Origin: an uncultured Bacilli bacterium
GTDB lineage: Bacteria; Bacillota_I; Bacilli_A; RF39; UBA660
Reading direction: 5' to 3'
DNA: 28,838 bases
Assembly: GCA_947630205.1 (NCBI GenBank)
Contig: CANRGW010000002.1
Span: forward strand, 1-28,838
Both the position numbers and the translations under genes were made by a program. Numbering within the stretch: the stretch's first letter is position 1; each line of letters opens with the position of its first letter. The notes beneath the pieces were generated by a model. It was not told where the DNA came from, did not search any database, and was given only the letters and a program-made list of their open reading frames with translations. Below are positions 1 to 7,396 of the stretch, piece by piece.

Positions 1-25
1 TGTTGTTTATGTCTATTTTTTTGTT

Positions 26-58
26 TAAAAAAAGAAGTGATGAATGTTGTTTCATCAC
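26..58 (-). terminator. Rho-independent terminator after the CapA-like gene
   Basis: On the minus strand GTGATGAA pairs with TTCATCAC (8 bp, 6-base loop; + strand arms 37-44 and 51-58) and is followed by TTCTTTTTTT. It lies about 40 bases after the stop of the CapA-like gene and probably ends the cvpA-trx-capA transcript. Confidence 0.8.
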
Positions 59-100
59 CCCTTAATGTTTAAGAACCTATTTAATCTTAAATAGTTATTA

Positions 101-1192
101 TTAATTAGGTGTATCTCTTAACCAATTCATAAAATCTAAAACTTTTTGCTTTTCATCTTCATTTGTAATAACTCCTGGCAACCATTTATCATATCCAGAT
201 GTGCCACTATATAAATAACAAGGTATTACTTCATCTTTTTCTAAAAACTTCTTAGTTTCTAAATCAAATTCCAAATTCATTTGATAAATAGCCGTTCGAT
301 TAAGAAAATTAGAACTACCTCCAAAAAGAAAACTACCAAGTGAATAAACTATTTTCTTATCTTTATAAGTTTCAATAGGTTCTAAAACGTGAGGATGACA
401 TCCAACTACTAAAGAAGCACCAGCATCAATAAAAGAATGACAATAATTAATAATTTCTTCTGTTGGTTCAAATAAATATTCTTTTCCTCCATGAAAATAA
501 ACAACAATATAATTAACTTTACTTTGCAATTCTTTAATATCCTTAATAGCATTTTGAGCCTGAAAATTATGAAATAAATTTATACACAATATTCCAATTT
601 TTATTCCCTCTTTTTCTAAAATAACTGGCTCTTCTCCTCCATAAGTAACTGAAGCATTCTTTAAAGCATCAATCGTATCAAGATAACCCTCATTACCATA
701 ATCGTATGTATGATTATTCATAACCGAAACAACTTCAATACTACTTTCTTTATAAATATTTGCATACTTAGAATTAGTATAATACCAATAAGCAGGACTA
801 TAATCTTTAAAAGCAGGACTTAAACTTCTATCTGTAAAAACATTTTCCCCATTGGCAATCGTAAAATCATCTTCCATAAAAATATCTTTAACAAAACGAT
901 AAGGATAAGAATAATCATGTTTTTCTAATAAATCTTGAAAATTCATGTCATACTTTTCCCCTTTAAAAGAACCAATTAAAGAGTCTCCTATAAAAGATAA
1001 TTTAATGTTCACTTTTTTAGAAGCATTATCTGGATCAAGTAAATTTTCATCTTGACTTTCCTTTTTATCTTCGAGAACTAAGTCATTATCTATTGCATAA
1101 CTTGGAACAATAAAAAGATTAGCCGAAATAATTATCATAATTCCCGAAATAAAAAGTATTATCGATATATAAAAAAATCCGTTTTTGAACAT
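101..1192 (-). CDS. CapA/PGA_cap family membrane-anchored metallophosphatase-like protein
   Basis: 363 residues with one N-terminal membrane segment (about 7-29), then an extracellular acidic linker, then a CapA (bacterial capsule synthesis, PGA_cap) domain. Motifs seen in order: GDSLIG (69-74), NGENVFTD (114-121), NNHTYDYG (159-166), HGG (234-236) and GCHPHVLEPIE (264-274), followed by GSFLF. These are the metal-site signatures of the calcineurin-like CapA fold. In poly-gamma-glutamate producers CapA works with CapB and CapC, but neither is here, so polymer synthesis cannot be assumed; many gut Firmicutes carry stand-alone CapA proteins of unknown substrate. The start has a good SD (AAGGAG, about 7 bases away). 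It lies last in the run with cvpA and thioredoxin, 60 bases after the latter. Confidence 0.85.
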   Translation of the reverse strand: MFKNGFFYISIILFISGIMIIISANLFIVPSYAIDNDLVLEDKKESQDENLLDPDNASKKVNIKLSFIGDSLIGSFKGEKYDMNFQDLLEKHDYSYPYRFVKDIFMEDDFTIANGENVFTDRSLSPAFKDYSPAYWYYTNSKYANIYKESSIEVVSVMNNHTYDYGNEGYLDTIDALKNASVTYGGEEPVILEKEGIKIGILCINLFHNFQAQNAIKDIKELQSKVNYIVVYFHGGKEYLFEPTEEIINYCHSFIDAGASLVVGCHPHVLEPIETYKDKKIVYSLGSFLFGGSSNFLNRTAIYQMNLEFDLETKKFLEKDEVIPCYLYSGTSGYDKWLPGVITNEDEKQKVLDFMNWLRDTPN

Positions 1193-1224
1193 AGCAAAGC
1201 TCCTTATTATTTGTTTTTAATTTA

Positions 1225-1260
1225 AAAACTAAGAAATTCACTTTCTAAATTCTTAGTTTT
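1225..1260 (-). terminator. AT-only hairpin overlapping the thioredoxin stop codon
   Basis: Eleven-base arms AAAACTAAGAA and TTCTTAGTTTT (1225-1235 and 1250-1260) form a perfect stem that contains the thioredoxin TAA. The U tract on the minus strand is short and interrupted, so it may be a weak or partial terminator before the CapA-like gene. Confidence 0.45.
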
Positions 1261-1558
1261 CATTTTGTTTTACAAACTCAATTAATTCACTTGGAGTTAA
1301 ATAACCTGTATGACTTTTAATAATACTAGCCTTATCCATTAAATAAATGGTTGGAATACTAAAAACATTATAACGTTCAGCAATTTCTGGAAACTTATCA
1401 ACATTAACTTTTAAAATATCCATCTCTAGTTCTTTTTCTTTTTCTTCAAAGACTTCGGCTAACATTCGACAAGGTCCACACCAATCAGCATAGAAATCAA
1501 CAAGTATTAATTTATCAGCAATTTCTTTATCAAAATCTTTTTCTAAATATTTTATCAT
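1253..1558 (-). CDS. trxA: Thioredoxin
   Basis: 101 residues, the usual length of a stand-alone cytosolic thioredoxin. The redox motif WCGPC is at 26-30, after the standard LVDFYADWCGPC strand-helix junction, and the cis-proline loop is present as SIPT (near 68-70). No signal peptide or membrane helix. It is expected to reduce protein disulfides using thioredoxin reductase, which is not in the window. Its ATG overlaps the stop of cvpA as TAATG, so the two genes are translationally coupled. It is one of two thioredoxin-fold genes here; the other (26917-27162) has no redox cysteines. The family call is secure; whether it is the main thioredoxin of the cell cannot be told. Confidence 0.93.
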   Translation of the reverse strand: MIKYLEKDFDKEIADKLILVDFYADWCGPCRMLAEVFEEKEKELEMDILKVNVDKFPEIAERYNVFSIPTIYLMDKASIIKSHTGYLTPSELIEFVKQNEN

Positions 1559-2274
1559 TATTCTCCTTTATAACGCGCTAATACCTCTTCCATTCCCTCA
1601 AAATTCATTTTTTCTTTTTCATGTAATTCTTTAACAGTATCATAACTTACAACTTTTTTAGCTAGCATCATGTCTAAAATTTTAGAATTTAAAACATTTT
1701 TATCTTTTTCATCTTTTAACTCATATATATTAGCAATAAGTTGAACGGTATCTTCGGAAATATTAGTTAAAACAGGTGAAGAATTTAAAACGGCATTTCC
1801 TACTTTACTATCCATAAATATTGGAAAACTAAAGGCTGGCTGCATTAAGAAGAATAAAACAACAAAAACAATTAAATATCCTTCTAAAACTCCTGCAATA
1901 AATCCTAAAATTTTAGATGGAATACCTAAAACAATTGTAAATTTTAAAACTTTTTCAAATATTCCTGTTAGATTAATAATCAAATTAAATATTATTAATA
2001 ATATAGATAAAACAACAACAAAAGCCAATCCCTCATAAACTAAAATATTTAAAGTAATAGTACCTTGAAACATATTAGGAAAATCAAATAAAGTTAAAGG
2101 TGTTTTTAATAAAAGAAATTCTCCAATCGGATTTTTTAACTTATAAGCAAGGTAGAAAACGAAAAAGGTTCCTAAGCAAAGAACTAATTCTTTAAATACC
2201 CCTCTTTTAAAACCAATTATTCCGAATAAAATTAAGGAAATTATTATGGCAACATCTACAATATTAATATTCAT
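1558..2274 (-). CDS. CvpA family integral membrane protein
   Basis: 238 residues. The first about 150 hold four strongly hydrophobic segments (about 5-22, 27-45, 75-105, 120-145); the rest is a soluble, Lys/Glu-rich tail. The N-terminal pattern DVAIIISLILFGIIGFKRG followed by an aromatic-rich second helix is typical of CvpA/colicin V production family proteins. The molecular role of the family in Firmicutes is unresolved; links to envelope maintenance have been proposed. The SD is AGAAAGGA about 7 bases from the ATG. It begins 14 bases after the Pro-rich protein gene and overlaps thioredoxin by one base, so it sits in the middle of a cotranscribed envelope set. Confidence 0.8.
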   Translation of the reverse strand: MNINIVDVAIIISLILFGIIGFKRGVFKELVLCLGTFFVFYLAYKLKNPIGEFLLLKTPLTLFDFPNMFQGTITLNILVYEGLAFVVVLSILLIIFNLIINLTGIFEKVLKFTIVLGIPSKILGFIAGVLEGYLIVFVVLFFLMQPAFSFPIFMDSKVGNAVLNSSPVLTNISEDTVQLIANIYELKDEKDKNVLNSKILDMMLAKKVVSYDTVKELHEKEKMNFEGMEEVLARYKGE

Positions 2275-2288
2275 AAGGATTTTCCTTT

Positions 2289-3161
2289 CTATAATGACTC
2301 AATATCTTCATTCTTTGGTGCAGGTGCTACTCCTAAATTAGCGGCTGGATTAGCACCACCATATATTGGCTTAGGAGCAGGAGCAGCAGGTGCTGGTGAA
2401 GGAGCAACCGTAGGTGTAACTCCACCATAAGGTAAAGTTGTTGGAGCACTTGGAGCCGGATTACTATTAACTGGAGGAACTGGAGCAGGCGTTGGCGCTG
2501 CAGCAGGTAATGGTTGTATTTTAGGGTCAGCAGCCAAAGGACTAACGGTTGGTGTTACTGGTGCTGGGGCTGGCGTTGGAACGGGAGCACTAGGTGTAGG
2601 AGCAACCGGTACAGGTGTTGGTTGTGGAGTCGCTGGTGCAATAGGTGCTACCGTTGGAGTTACTACTGGCTCTTTTTTTACTTCTAAAGTTGGCGTAACT
2701 GGTTGAACAGGAGTTACGGCTGGAGCAGGTGCTGGGGTACTAGGTGTCATATTAATTGGACCTACTTCAACGGGAGCAACACCTGGAGTTGTAGGTTCAG
2801 GTTTAACGGGTGTAACCGGTACTTGGGGAGCAACCGGTACAACATTTGGCGTTACTGGTGCTGGAGCACTAGGTGCAGGGGCAACAGGCGCTGGTTGTGG
2901 AGTCGCTGGTGCAATAGGTGCTACTCCAACTGGTTTAACCTCTTTAGTAACAGGAGCAGTCTCAGTTGACACTTTATTATTACTTTCTACAATTTCTTTT
3001 GTAGTATTAACTTCTTCATTATTAATATCTTCTTCTCCAATCTTCTTACTGTTCTTTAAAGAAGAAATAAAGATTATAATTGATATAATTATTAGTATAC
3101 ATCCTAAGCAAGTCAATATTCCTGGTATTGTTGTAAACCAACTAAAATCAAAATTATTCAT
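2289..3161 (-). CDS. Single-pass membrane protein with long Pro/Ala/Val-rich tail
   Basis: About 290 residues. An N-terminal hydrophobic segment (about 10-32, rich in I/L with GCILIIISIII) is followed by a charged stretch (KNSKKIGEEDINNEEVN) and then some 230 residues made almost only of P, A, V, T and S (PVAPAP, PTPAPAP types), with a short acidic end, NEDIESL. No enzyme domain is visible. Such tails usually act as extended spacers crossing the cell wall; that is inference. I chose ATG 3161 because GGGAG lies about 11 bases upstream; the frame can be extended to a TTG at 3179, but that TTG has no SD. The gene uses far more G and C than its neighbours because of the Pro/Ala/Gly codons. Function unknown. 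Confidence 0.75.
   Translation of the reverse strand: MNNFDFSWFTTIPGILTCLGCILIIISIIIFISSLKNSKKIGEEDINNEEVNTTKEIVESNNKVSTETAPVTKEVKPVGVAPIAPATPQPAPVAPAPSAPAPVTPNVVPVAPQVPVTPVKPEPTTPGVAPVEVGPINMTPSTPAPAPAVTPVQPVTPTLEVKKEPVVTPTVAPIAPATPQPTPVPVAPTPSAPVPTPAPAPVTPTVSPLAADPKIQPLPAAAPTPAPVPPVNSNPAPSAPTTLPYGGVTPTVAPSPAPAAPAPKPIYGGANPAANLGVAPAPKNEDIESL
2620..2651. repeat. 32-bp exact direct repeat, copy 1 (inside the Pro-rich gene)
   Basis: Identical to 2893-2924. The distance is 273 bases (91 codons), so both copies are in the same reading frame and encode the VAPIAPATPQP unit. This is an internal tandem-type duplication within the Pro/Ala-rich tail. Confidence 0.85.
2893..2924. repeat. 32-bp exact direct repeat, copy 2 (inside the Pro-rich gene)
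   Basis: Second copy of the repeat at 2620-2651, in the same frame. Recombination between the copies would remove or add 91 codons without changing frame, so tail length may vary between strains. Confidence 0.85.
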
Positions 3162-3192
3162 ATAAAATCCATCTCCCAATCTATTCTAGTTC

Positions 3193-3198
3193 ATTATA
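3193..3198 (-). promoter_or_regulatory. Possible -10 element for the Pro-rich/cvpA/trx/capA run
   Basis: A perfect TATAAT on the minus strand lies about 30 bases upstream of ATG 3161 and just after the terminator of the preceding gene. No convincing -35 was found at 16-18 bases, so the call is tentative. Confidence 0.4.
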
Positions 3199-3210
3199 CT
3201 TAAATGATAA

Positions 3211-3263
3211 CAAAAAAAGGAAATAAAATCAATGTTTTTTTTCTTCTTTTTTTATATTTCCTT
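3211..3263 (-). terminator. Terminator after the Ig/MBL gene
   Basis: On the minus strand AAGGAAATA pairs with TATTTCCTT (9 bp) across a long A-rich loop of 29 bases and is followed directly by five more Ts. The large loop weakens the call, but position and U tract fit. Confidence 0.5.
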
Positions 3264-3275
3264 ATTTTTCAAATA

Positions 3276-5186
3276 CTATCTTTTATAATTACTTGGATTA
3301 ACTTTCGTTTTTACTGTCAAATTATTACCATCACTAGTTATTAAAATATTTCCACTTTTATAATTATAATAAAACTCTGCTCCTACATTTTTTAAATACG
3401 TTTTTTCACTACGTTCTGAGATTTTATCTCTTGAACTTGTTATAACAACATATTTAGGCGTTATCGTATTAACAAACTTTTTACCTAAAGAAGCGTTACC
3501 ATGATGAGGATATTTTAAAACATCAATATCCAAAACATTACTTGGAAATCTCTCTAAAATTTCCGAATATTGGACACCATCACCTGTAAACATAAATTTA
3601 GTGTTTCCATACGTTAAAATAAAATTCAAAGAATTATAATTTTGTCTATATTTATTCTGACTTTTCGTTTGAAACTTAATTGGCCCAATACAATAAATAT
3701 TCATATCCCCTATTTGAAGATTATCTTCAACTTTTAAAATCTTTATAGTCTTTTTGTATTCCTTTATTGCACTTAAAATATACTTTTGATCTGCTTTATC
3801 ACAATATTTACTATAACAAGTATTTAAATCCTGTGGATAATAAATATCTGAAACCTCAAAGTTTTCTAAAAGTTTAGCCTGGGCTTGAATATGGTCATAA
3901 TGTAAATGTGAACCAATTAAAACATCTATTTTAGTAACTCCTAAATTTTTCAAATAATTTGTAATAGCTGTTCCCTTATTATATCTTCCACCATCAATAA
4001 AAATCGTTTTCGTGCTATCTCTAATTAAAATAGCATCTTCATCATCACCAAGATCAATAAAATGAACTTCCAAATCATAAGTTTTCTCAACGTTACAATT
4101 GATACGATTAGAATTATTAGCAGCATCATAAAGAACTACATAAGCACTAGTTAATTTTGAAGAAACATCATAGTTACTACTACTTGTTGTTCCAAGTAAA
4201 CTACCATTTCCATAATATTTATATTCTTTAATCTTACTAGTATTATCTTGAGCAATTACTGATATTATCCCCCGACCATTTTCATATTTTAAATTACAAA
4301 TTCCCGTTGGAATATCTTTATCAATTGTTGATACTTGAATTTCTTTAACTAAATAATTATCATTAATATCATATATATAAAATTTATAAGTTCCATTTTT
4401 AGTAACTTGATAAGTTGATATTTTATTACTTGAAAAAGTACTATCAGGATTTCTTAAATAAGAAAAACTTTCTCCGGTTACTTTAATTGTTAAAGTAATT
4501 TGCCCACTAGTATAATCTTTCGTATCTGGTTCAATAACCGCATCTAATAAAGTAGAATTAACAATAACTTGTCTTGTCAATGTTTTCTCTTGATTATTTA
4601 CTTTTAAAGTATAAGAAATATTATAAGTTCCAGGCATATTTGTATTTACTTCCCCTTGAACCAAAACCTTATCACTTATATCTTGATTATTTTCATCAAA
4701 GGCTTCATACCCTTCTTCTTTATAAACACTTCCTTGATCTAGTACAACTAAACTATTTCCTTTAAGCGTAAAAGTAATCTCTGTATTTGGTAAAGTTGTT
4801 TCCTTTTTTAAAATTTTAACCGTTCGGCTTACAGTTTTATCACCTAAACTATAACTAATTAAATAGGTACCAACTTTATTAATATCTAAATTAGAAGTTA
4901 CCTTAACTTCATTCTTTTTTATCTCTCCATCATAAGTAACAGCATAATAACCTGGTTCAGAATAATTATCTCCCTCTTGAAGTTCTATAGTTTTACTACC
5001 AAATAAGACTATTTTTTCAATATTTAAAGTTTCTTCATAATTATCAGGATTAGAATTATCATCCACGAAATTATCATTTCCCATATTAACAACGATGATA
5101 GCAATGACAAGAGATGCTATTACAAGAAAAAAGAATAAATATATATAGTATTGATTTTTTTGATAAAAATTTGCTATATTTTTCAT
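3276..5186 (-). CDS. Membrane-anchored protein with Ig-like domains and a ComEC-type metallo-beta-lactamase domain
   Basis: 636 residues. A signal anchor (about 13-34) is followed by two domains of the DUF5011 (Cry22-like Ig) type at about 57-127 and 135-210, each starting near a strand and ending in GTYLISYSL / GTYNISYTL. Further beta-rich stretches follow to about 370. From 372 to the end is a metallo-beta-lactamase fold: FIDLGDDEDAILI, the metal motif HLHYDH (427-432), TGD (534-536) and HHG (561-563), the set seen in the C-terminal domain of ComEC/Rec2. The ComEC channel domain is absent, so this is not a DNA transporter; it is probably a surface phosphodiesterase or nuclease-like hydrolase of unknown substrate. 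Its ATG lies 5 bases after the uppP stop and its SD (AGGGG) overlaps that stop, so translation is probably coupled. Confidence 0.8.
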   Translation of the reverse strand: MKNIANFYQKNQYYIYLFFFLVIASLVIAIIVVNMGNDNFVDDNSNPDNYEETLNIEKIVLFGSKTIELQEGDNYSEPGYYAVTYDGEIKKNEVKVTSNLDINKVGTYLISYSLGDKTVSRTVKILKKETTLPNTEITFTLKGNSLVVLDQGSVYKEEGYEAFDENNQDISDKVLVQGEVNTNMPGTYNISYTLKVNNQEKTLTRQVIVNSTLLDAVIEPDTKDYTSGQITLTIKVTGESFSYLRNPDSTFSSNKISTYQVTKNGTYKFYIYDINDNYLVKEIQVSTIDKDIPTGICNLKYENGRGIISVIAQDNTSKIKEYKYYGNGSLLGTTSSSNYDVSSKLTSAYVVLYDAANNSNRINCNVEKTYDLEVHFIDLGDDEDAILIRDSTKTIFIDGGRYNKGTAITNYLKNLGVTKIDVLIGSHLHYDHIQAQAKLLENFEVSDIYYPQDLNTCYSKYCDKADQKYILSAIKEYKKTIKILKVEDNLQIGDMNIYCIGPIKFQTKSQNKYRQNYNSLNFILTYGNTKFMFTGDGVQYSEILERFPSNVLDIDVLKYPHHGNASLGKKFVNTITPKYVVITSSRDKISERSEKTYLKNVGAEFYYNYKSGNILITSDGNNLTVKTKVNPSNYKR

Positions 5187-5191
5187 AACCC

Positions 5192-6007
5192 CTACTTAAA
5201 CAATAATACAATTAAAGCCAAAAGAGCAATTCCTAAACGGTACCACATAAAGATATTATAGTCATGGCTTTTAATATATTGTAATAAAAATTTAATACAT
5301 AAAAGTCCCGAAACAAAAGATACAAGAACTCCCATCACAAACACCATTGGATTATAAGTAATTAAAGCAAGCATTTCCCCTTTTAAAACTTTAATAGCAA
5401 CGGCTCCGGCTACAACTGGTGCTGACAAGAAAAAGGAAAATCTTGCTGCATCTTCTCTTTTCATTTTTAAAACACGACTAGCCGCAATAGTTGTACCACT
5501 TCTTGAAAATCCAGGAATTAAAGCACATACTTGACTACAACCAATAATAATAGCATCTTTTAATTTCATTTCTTTAAACGTCTTCGTCTCTTTACTTTTC
5601 TTATCACATAAATAAATAATAACACCCATTATTGCTAAACAAAGACATATTAAAATATAATTACTTCTAAATAATTCATCAACAGTATCTTCAAATAAAA
5701 CTCCAACAATAGCAGCCGGAATAGTTGCAACAACGATATACCACAAAATCTTGCCATCCGTTGTTTTAACCCCTTTCGTAAATCCATCCTTTATCATCTT
5801 TAAAAAATCTTTAAAGAAATAAACAAGAATAGCCAAAAGTGTTCCAAAATGAAGAGCAATATCAAAACTCATTTCATATTCCCCTGTTAAAAAAGAACCT
5901 ATTCCAAAAATATCCCTAAAAATTATTAAATGAGCACTTGAAGAAATTGGTAAAAACTCCGCAATTCCTTGAACAACTCCTAAAATAAAAACTTGTAATA
6001 ATTTCAT
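5192..6007 (-). CDS. uppP: Undecaprenyl-diphosphate phosphatase (BacA/UppP family)
   Basis: 271 residues from the chosen ATG. An integral membrane enzyme that removes one phosphate from undecaprenyl pyrophosphate and so recycles the lipid carrier for peptidoglycan and wall polymers; overproduction confers bacitracin resistance in other species. Both family signatures are present: GVVQGIAEFLPISSSAHL near the N-terminus, holding the catalytic Glu, and PGFSRSGTTIAAS in the middle, holding the catalytic Arg/Ser loop. Length matches the family (about 270). An upstream in-frame ATG at 6040 is rejected because the extended -10 element overlaps it and GTGAGG lies just before ATG 6007. It is followed at once by the Ig/MBL gene. 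Confidence 0.93.
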   Translation of the reverse strand: MKLLQVFILGVVQGIAEFLPISSSAHLIIFRDIFGIGSFLTGEYEMSFDIALHFGTLLAILVYFFKDFLKMIKDGFTKGVKTTDGKILWYIVVATIPAAIVGVLFEDTVDELFRSNYILICLCLAIMGVIIYLCDKKSKETKTFKEMKLKDAIIIGCSQVCALIPGFSRSGTTIAASRVLKMKREDAARFSFFLSAPVVAGAVAIKVLKGEMLALITYNPMVFVMGVLVSFVSGLLCIKFLLQYIKSHDYNIFMWYRLGIALLALIVLLFK

Positions 6008-6030
6008 TTTCCTCACATCCCTTATATTAA

Positions 6031-6039
6031 AGTATACCA
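6031..6039 (-). promoter_or_regulatory. Extended -10 promoter for uppP
   Basis: The minus strand reads TGGTATACT, an extended -10 (TGnTATAAT type, one mismatch). No good -35 is needed or seen. The predicted start of transcription is near 6024, which places the upstream ATG at 6040 outside the message and supports ATG 6007 for uppP. Confidence 0.5.
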
Positions 6040-6091
6040 TAGTTTTTTTAAAAATATATACTTTTTTTAACTTCTTGACATATATATTAGT

Positions 6092-7396
6092 ATGAAAAAA
6101 GAAACATTCATCAAAAGTACGATTATTTTAATGATAGGTGGTTTACTAACAAAACTTTTAGGCATTTTAATAAAAGTAATCATGACTAGAAATTCCTCTC
6201 TTGAAGTAATTAGTTTATATATGTTAGTCATGCCTACTTTTTCTTTAATGATGGCTATTAGCCAATTAGGTTTTGCAACCGGTATTTCTAAAGTTGTAAG
6301 TGAAAATAAAGATAGTAGTAAAAAAATTCTTTTTGGAATTCTTCCTATTTCTTTACTTATTAATATTCTTTTAACTATTTTTTTAATTTTTACCAGTCAT
6401 TTTATTGCTTTTAATCTTTTAAAAAATGAAAATGCTTATTATCCTATTCTTTCTATTAGTTTAGTTTTACCTTTTGATAGCCTATCAAGTATTTTAAGAG
6501 GGTTCTTCTTTGGAAAAGAAAAAATGGTTCCTCATGTTACTAGTAATATCTCAGAACAAATTGTAAGACTTTTATTCATGATTTTTCTTCTTCCCAAAAT
6601 TTTACCTTATGGTTTAGTAATAACCACAACCAGTTTAATTTTAATAAATGTTTTGTCTGAATTAGTTTCAAGTTTAGTTTTAATCTTCTTCTTACCTAAA
6701 AAATTTAAAATTGAAAAGAAAGATATCCGTCCTAATTTCCGTAGTTCACTTAATGTTTTAGAAACGGCTCTTCCTACAACGGCAACAAGAATAATTGGAA
6801 CAATTTCCTTTTTCTTTGAACCTATTATTTTAACTTATGTTTTATCTTTAAATGGTTATAGCACAAGTTACATTGTAAGAGAATATGGAGTTATCAATGG
6901 CTTTGTCATGCCTATTTTACTTCTTCCTAGTTTTTTCACAAATGCGATTAGCAATGCTTTATTACCAGTTATATCAAGAGAACATGCTAAAAAAAATTAT
7001 AAATATATAAAAAAGAAGTTACAAGAAGCCATCTTTTTTTCTTTATTAGTTGGTATTCCTGCAACTATTCTTATTATTATCTTTCCAGAATTTTTCTTAA
7101 ATTTTCTTTATAAAACTAATCACGGTATCTTTTATATTAAAAAAATTGCTTTTGTTTTTATCCTTTACTATCTTGAATTACCCCTTGCCTCTTTTCTTCA
7201 AGCAACTAATATGGCTAAAGAAGTAATGTATGATAATCTAATTGGTATTATTTTTAAAACTATTTGCTTATTTCTTTTAAGTTTTATTCCTAATATAGGT
7301 CTTTATTCCCTTTTAATAAGTTCGGCTATTAATATTTTAATTACAACTCTAAGACATATTAAACATATTAAAGACTTATTTAAAACTACGACTTAA
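6092..7396 (+). CDS. Polysaccharide/lipid flippase, SpoVB/MurJ-like (MOP/MATE superfamily)
   Basis: 434 residues with about 12-14 hydrophobic segments through the whole length. The N-terminus KETFIKSTIILMIGGLLTKLLG, followed by a loop of the TRNSSLEVISLY kind, is characteristic of the SpoVB/RfbX/MurJ group, which flips lipid-linked saccharides such as lipid II across the membrane. The exact substrate cannot be read from sequence; SpoVB, MurJ or an oligosaccharide flippase are all possible. No Shine-Dalgarno site is visible upstream of ATG 6092; the AT-only stretch TATATATTAGT precedes it directly. The divergent uppP gene starts 84 bases away, so lipid-carrier recycling and flipping genes share an intergenic region. 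The 3' end overlaps the convergent ATPase gene by 11 bases. Confidence 0.85.
   Translation: MKKETFIKSTIILMIGGLLTKLLGILIKVIMTRNSSLEVISLYMLVMPTFSLMMAISQLGFATGISKVVSENKDSSKKILFGILPISLLINILLTIFLIFTSHFIAFNLLKNENAYYPILSISLVLPFDSLSSILRGFFFGKEKMVPHVTSNISEQIVRLLFMIFLLPKILPYGLVITTTSLILINVLSELVSSLVLIFFLPKKFKIEKKDIRPNFRSSLNVLETALPTTATRIIGTISFFFEPIILTYVLSLNGYSTSYIVREYGVINGFVMPILLLPSFFTNAISNALLPVISREHAKKNYKYIKKKLQEAIFFSLLVGIPATILIIIFPEFFLNFLYKTNHGIFYIKKIAFVFILYYLELPLASFLQATNMAKEVMYDNLIGIIFKTICLFLLSFIPNIGLYSLLISSAINILITTLRHIKHIKDLFKTTT

Noticed and set aside
2703..2969. Open frame on the plus strand opposite the Pro-rich gene
   Set aside because: It exists because Pro/Ala codons read backward give few stops. 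Its product is Trp/Arg/Asn-rich low-complexity sequence and it has no SD.
3276..5186. Full ComEC DNA-uptake channel
   Set aside because: Only the MBL part is present, after one membrane anchor and Ig-like domains; the multi-helix competence domain is missing.
6075..6080. TTGACA on the plus strand just before the flippase ATG
   Set aside because: A -10 at the proper distance would fall inside the coding region (about 6098-6103, AAAGAA), so it cannot drive the gene from its start.
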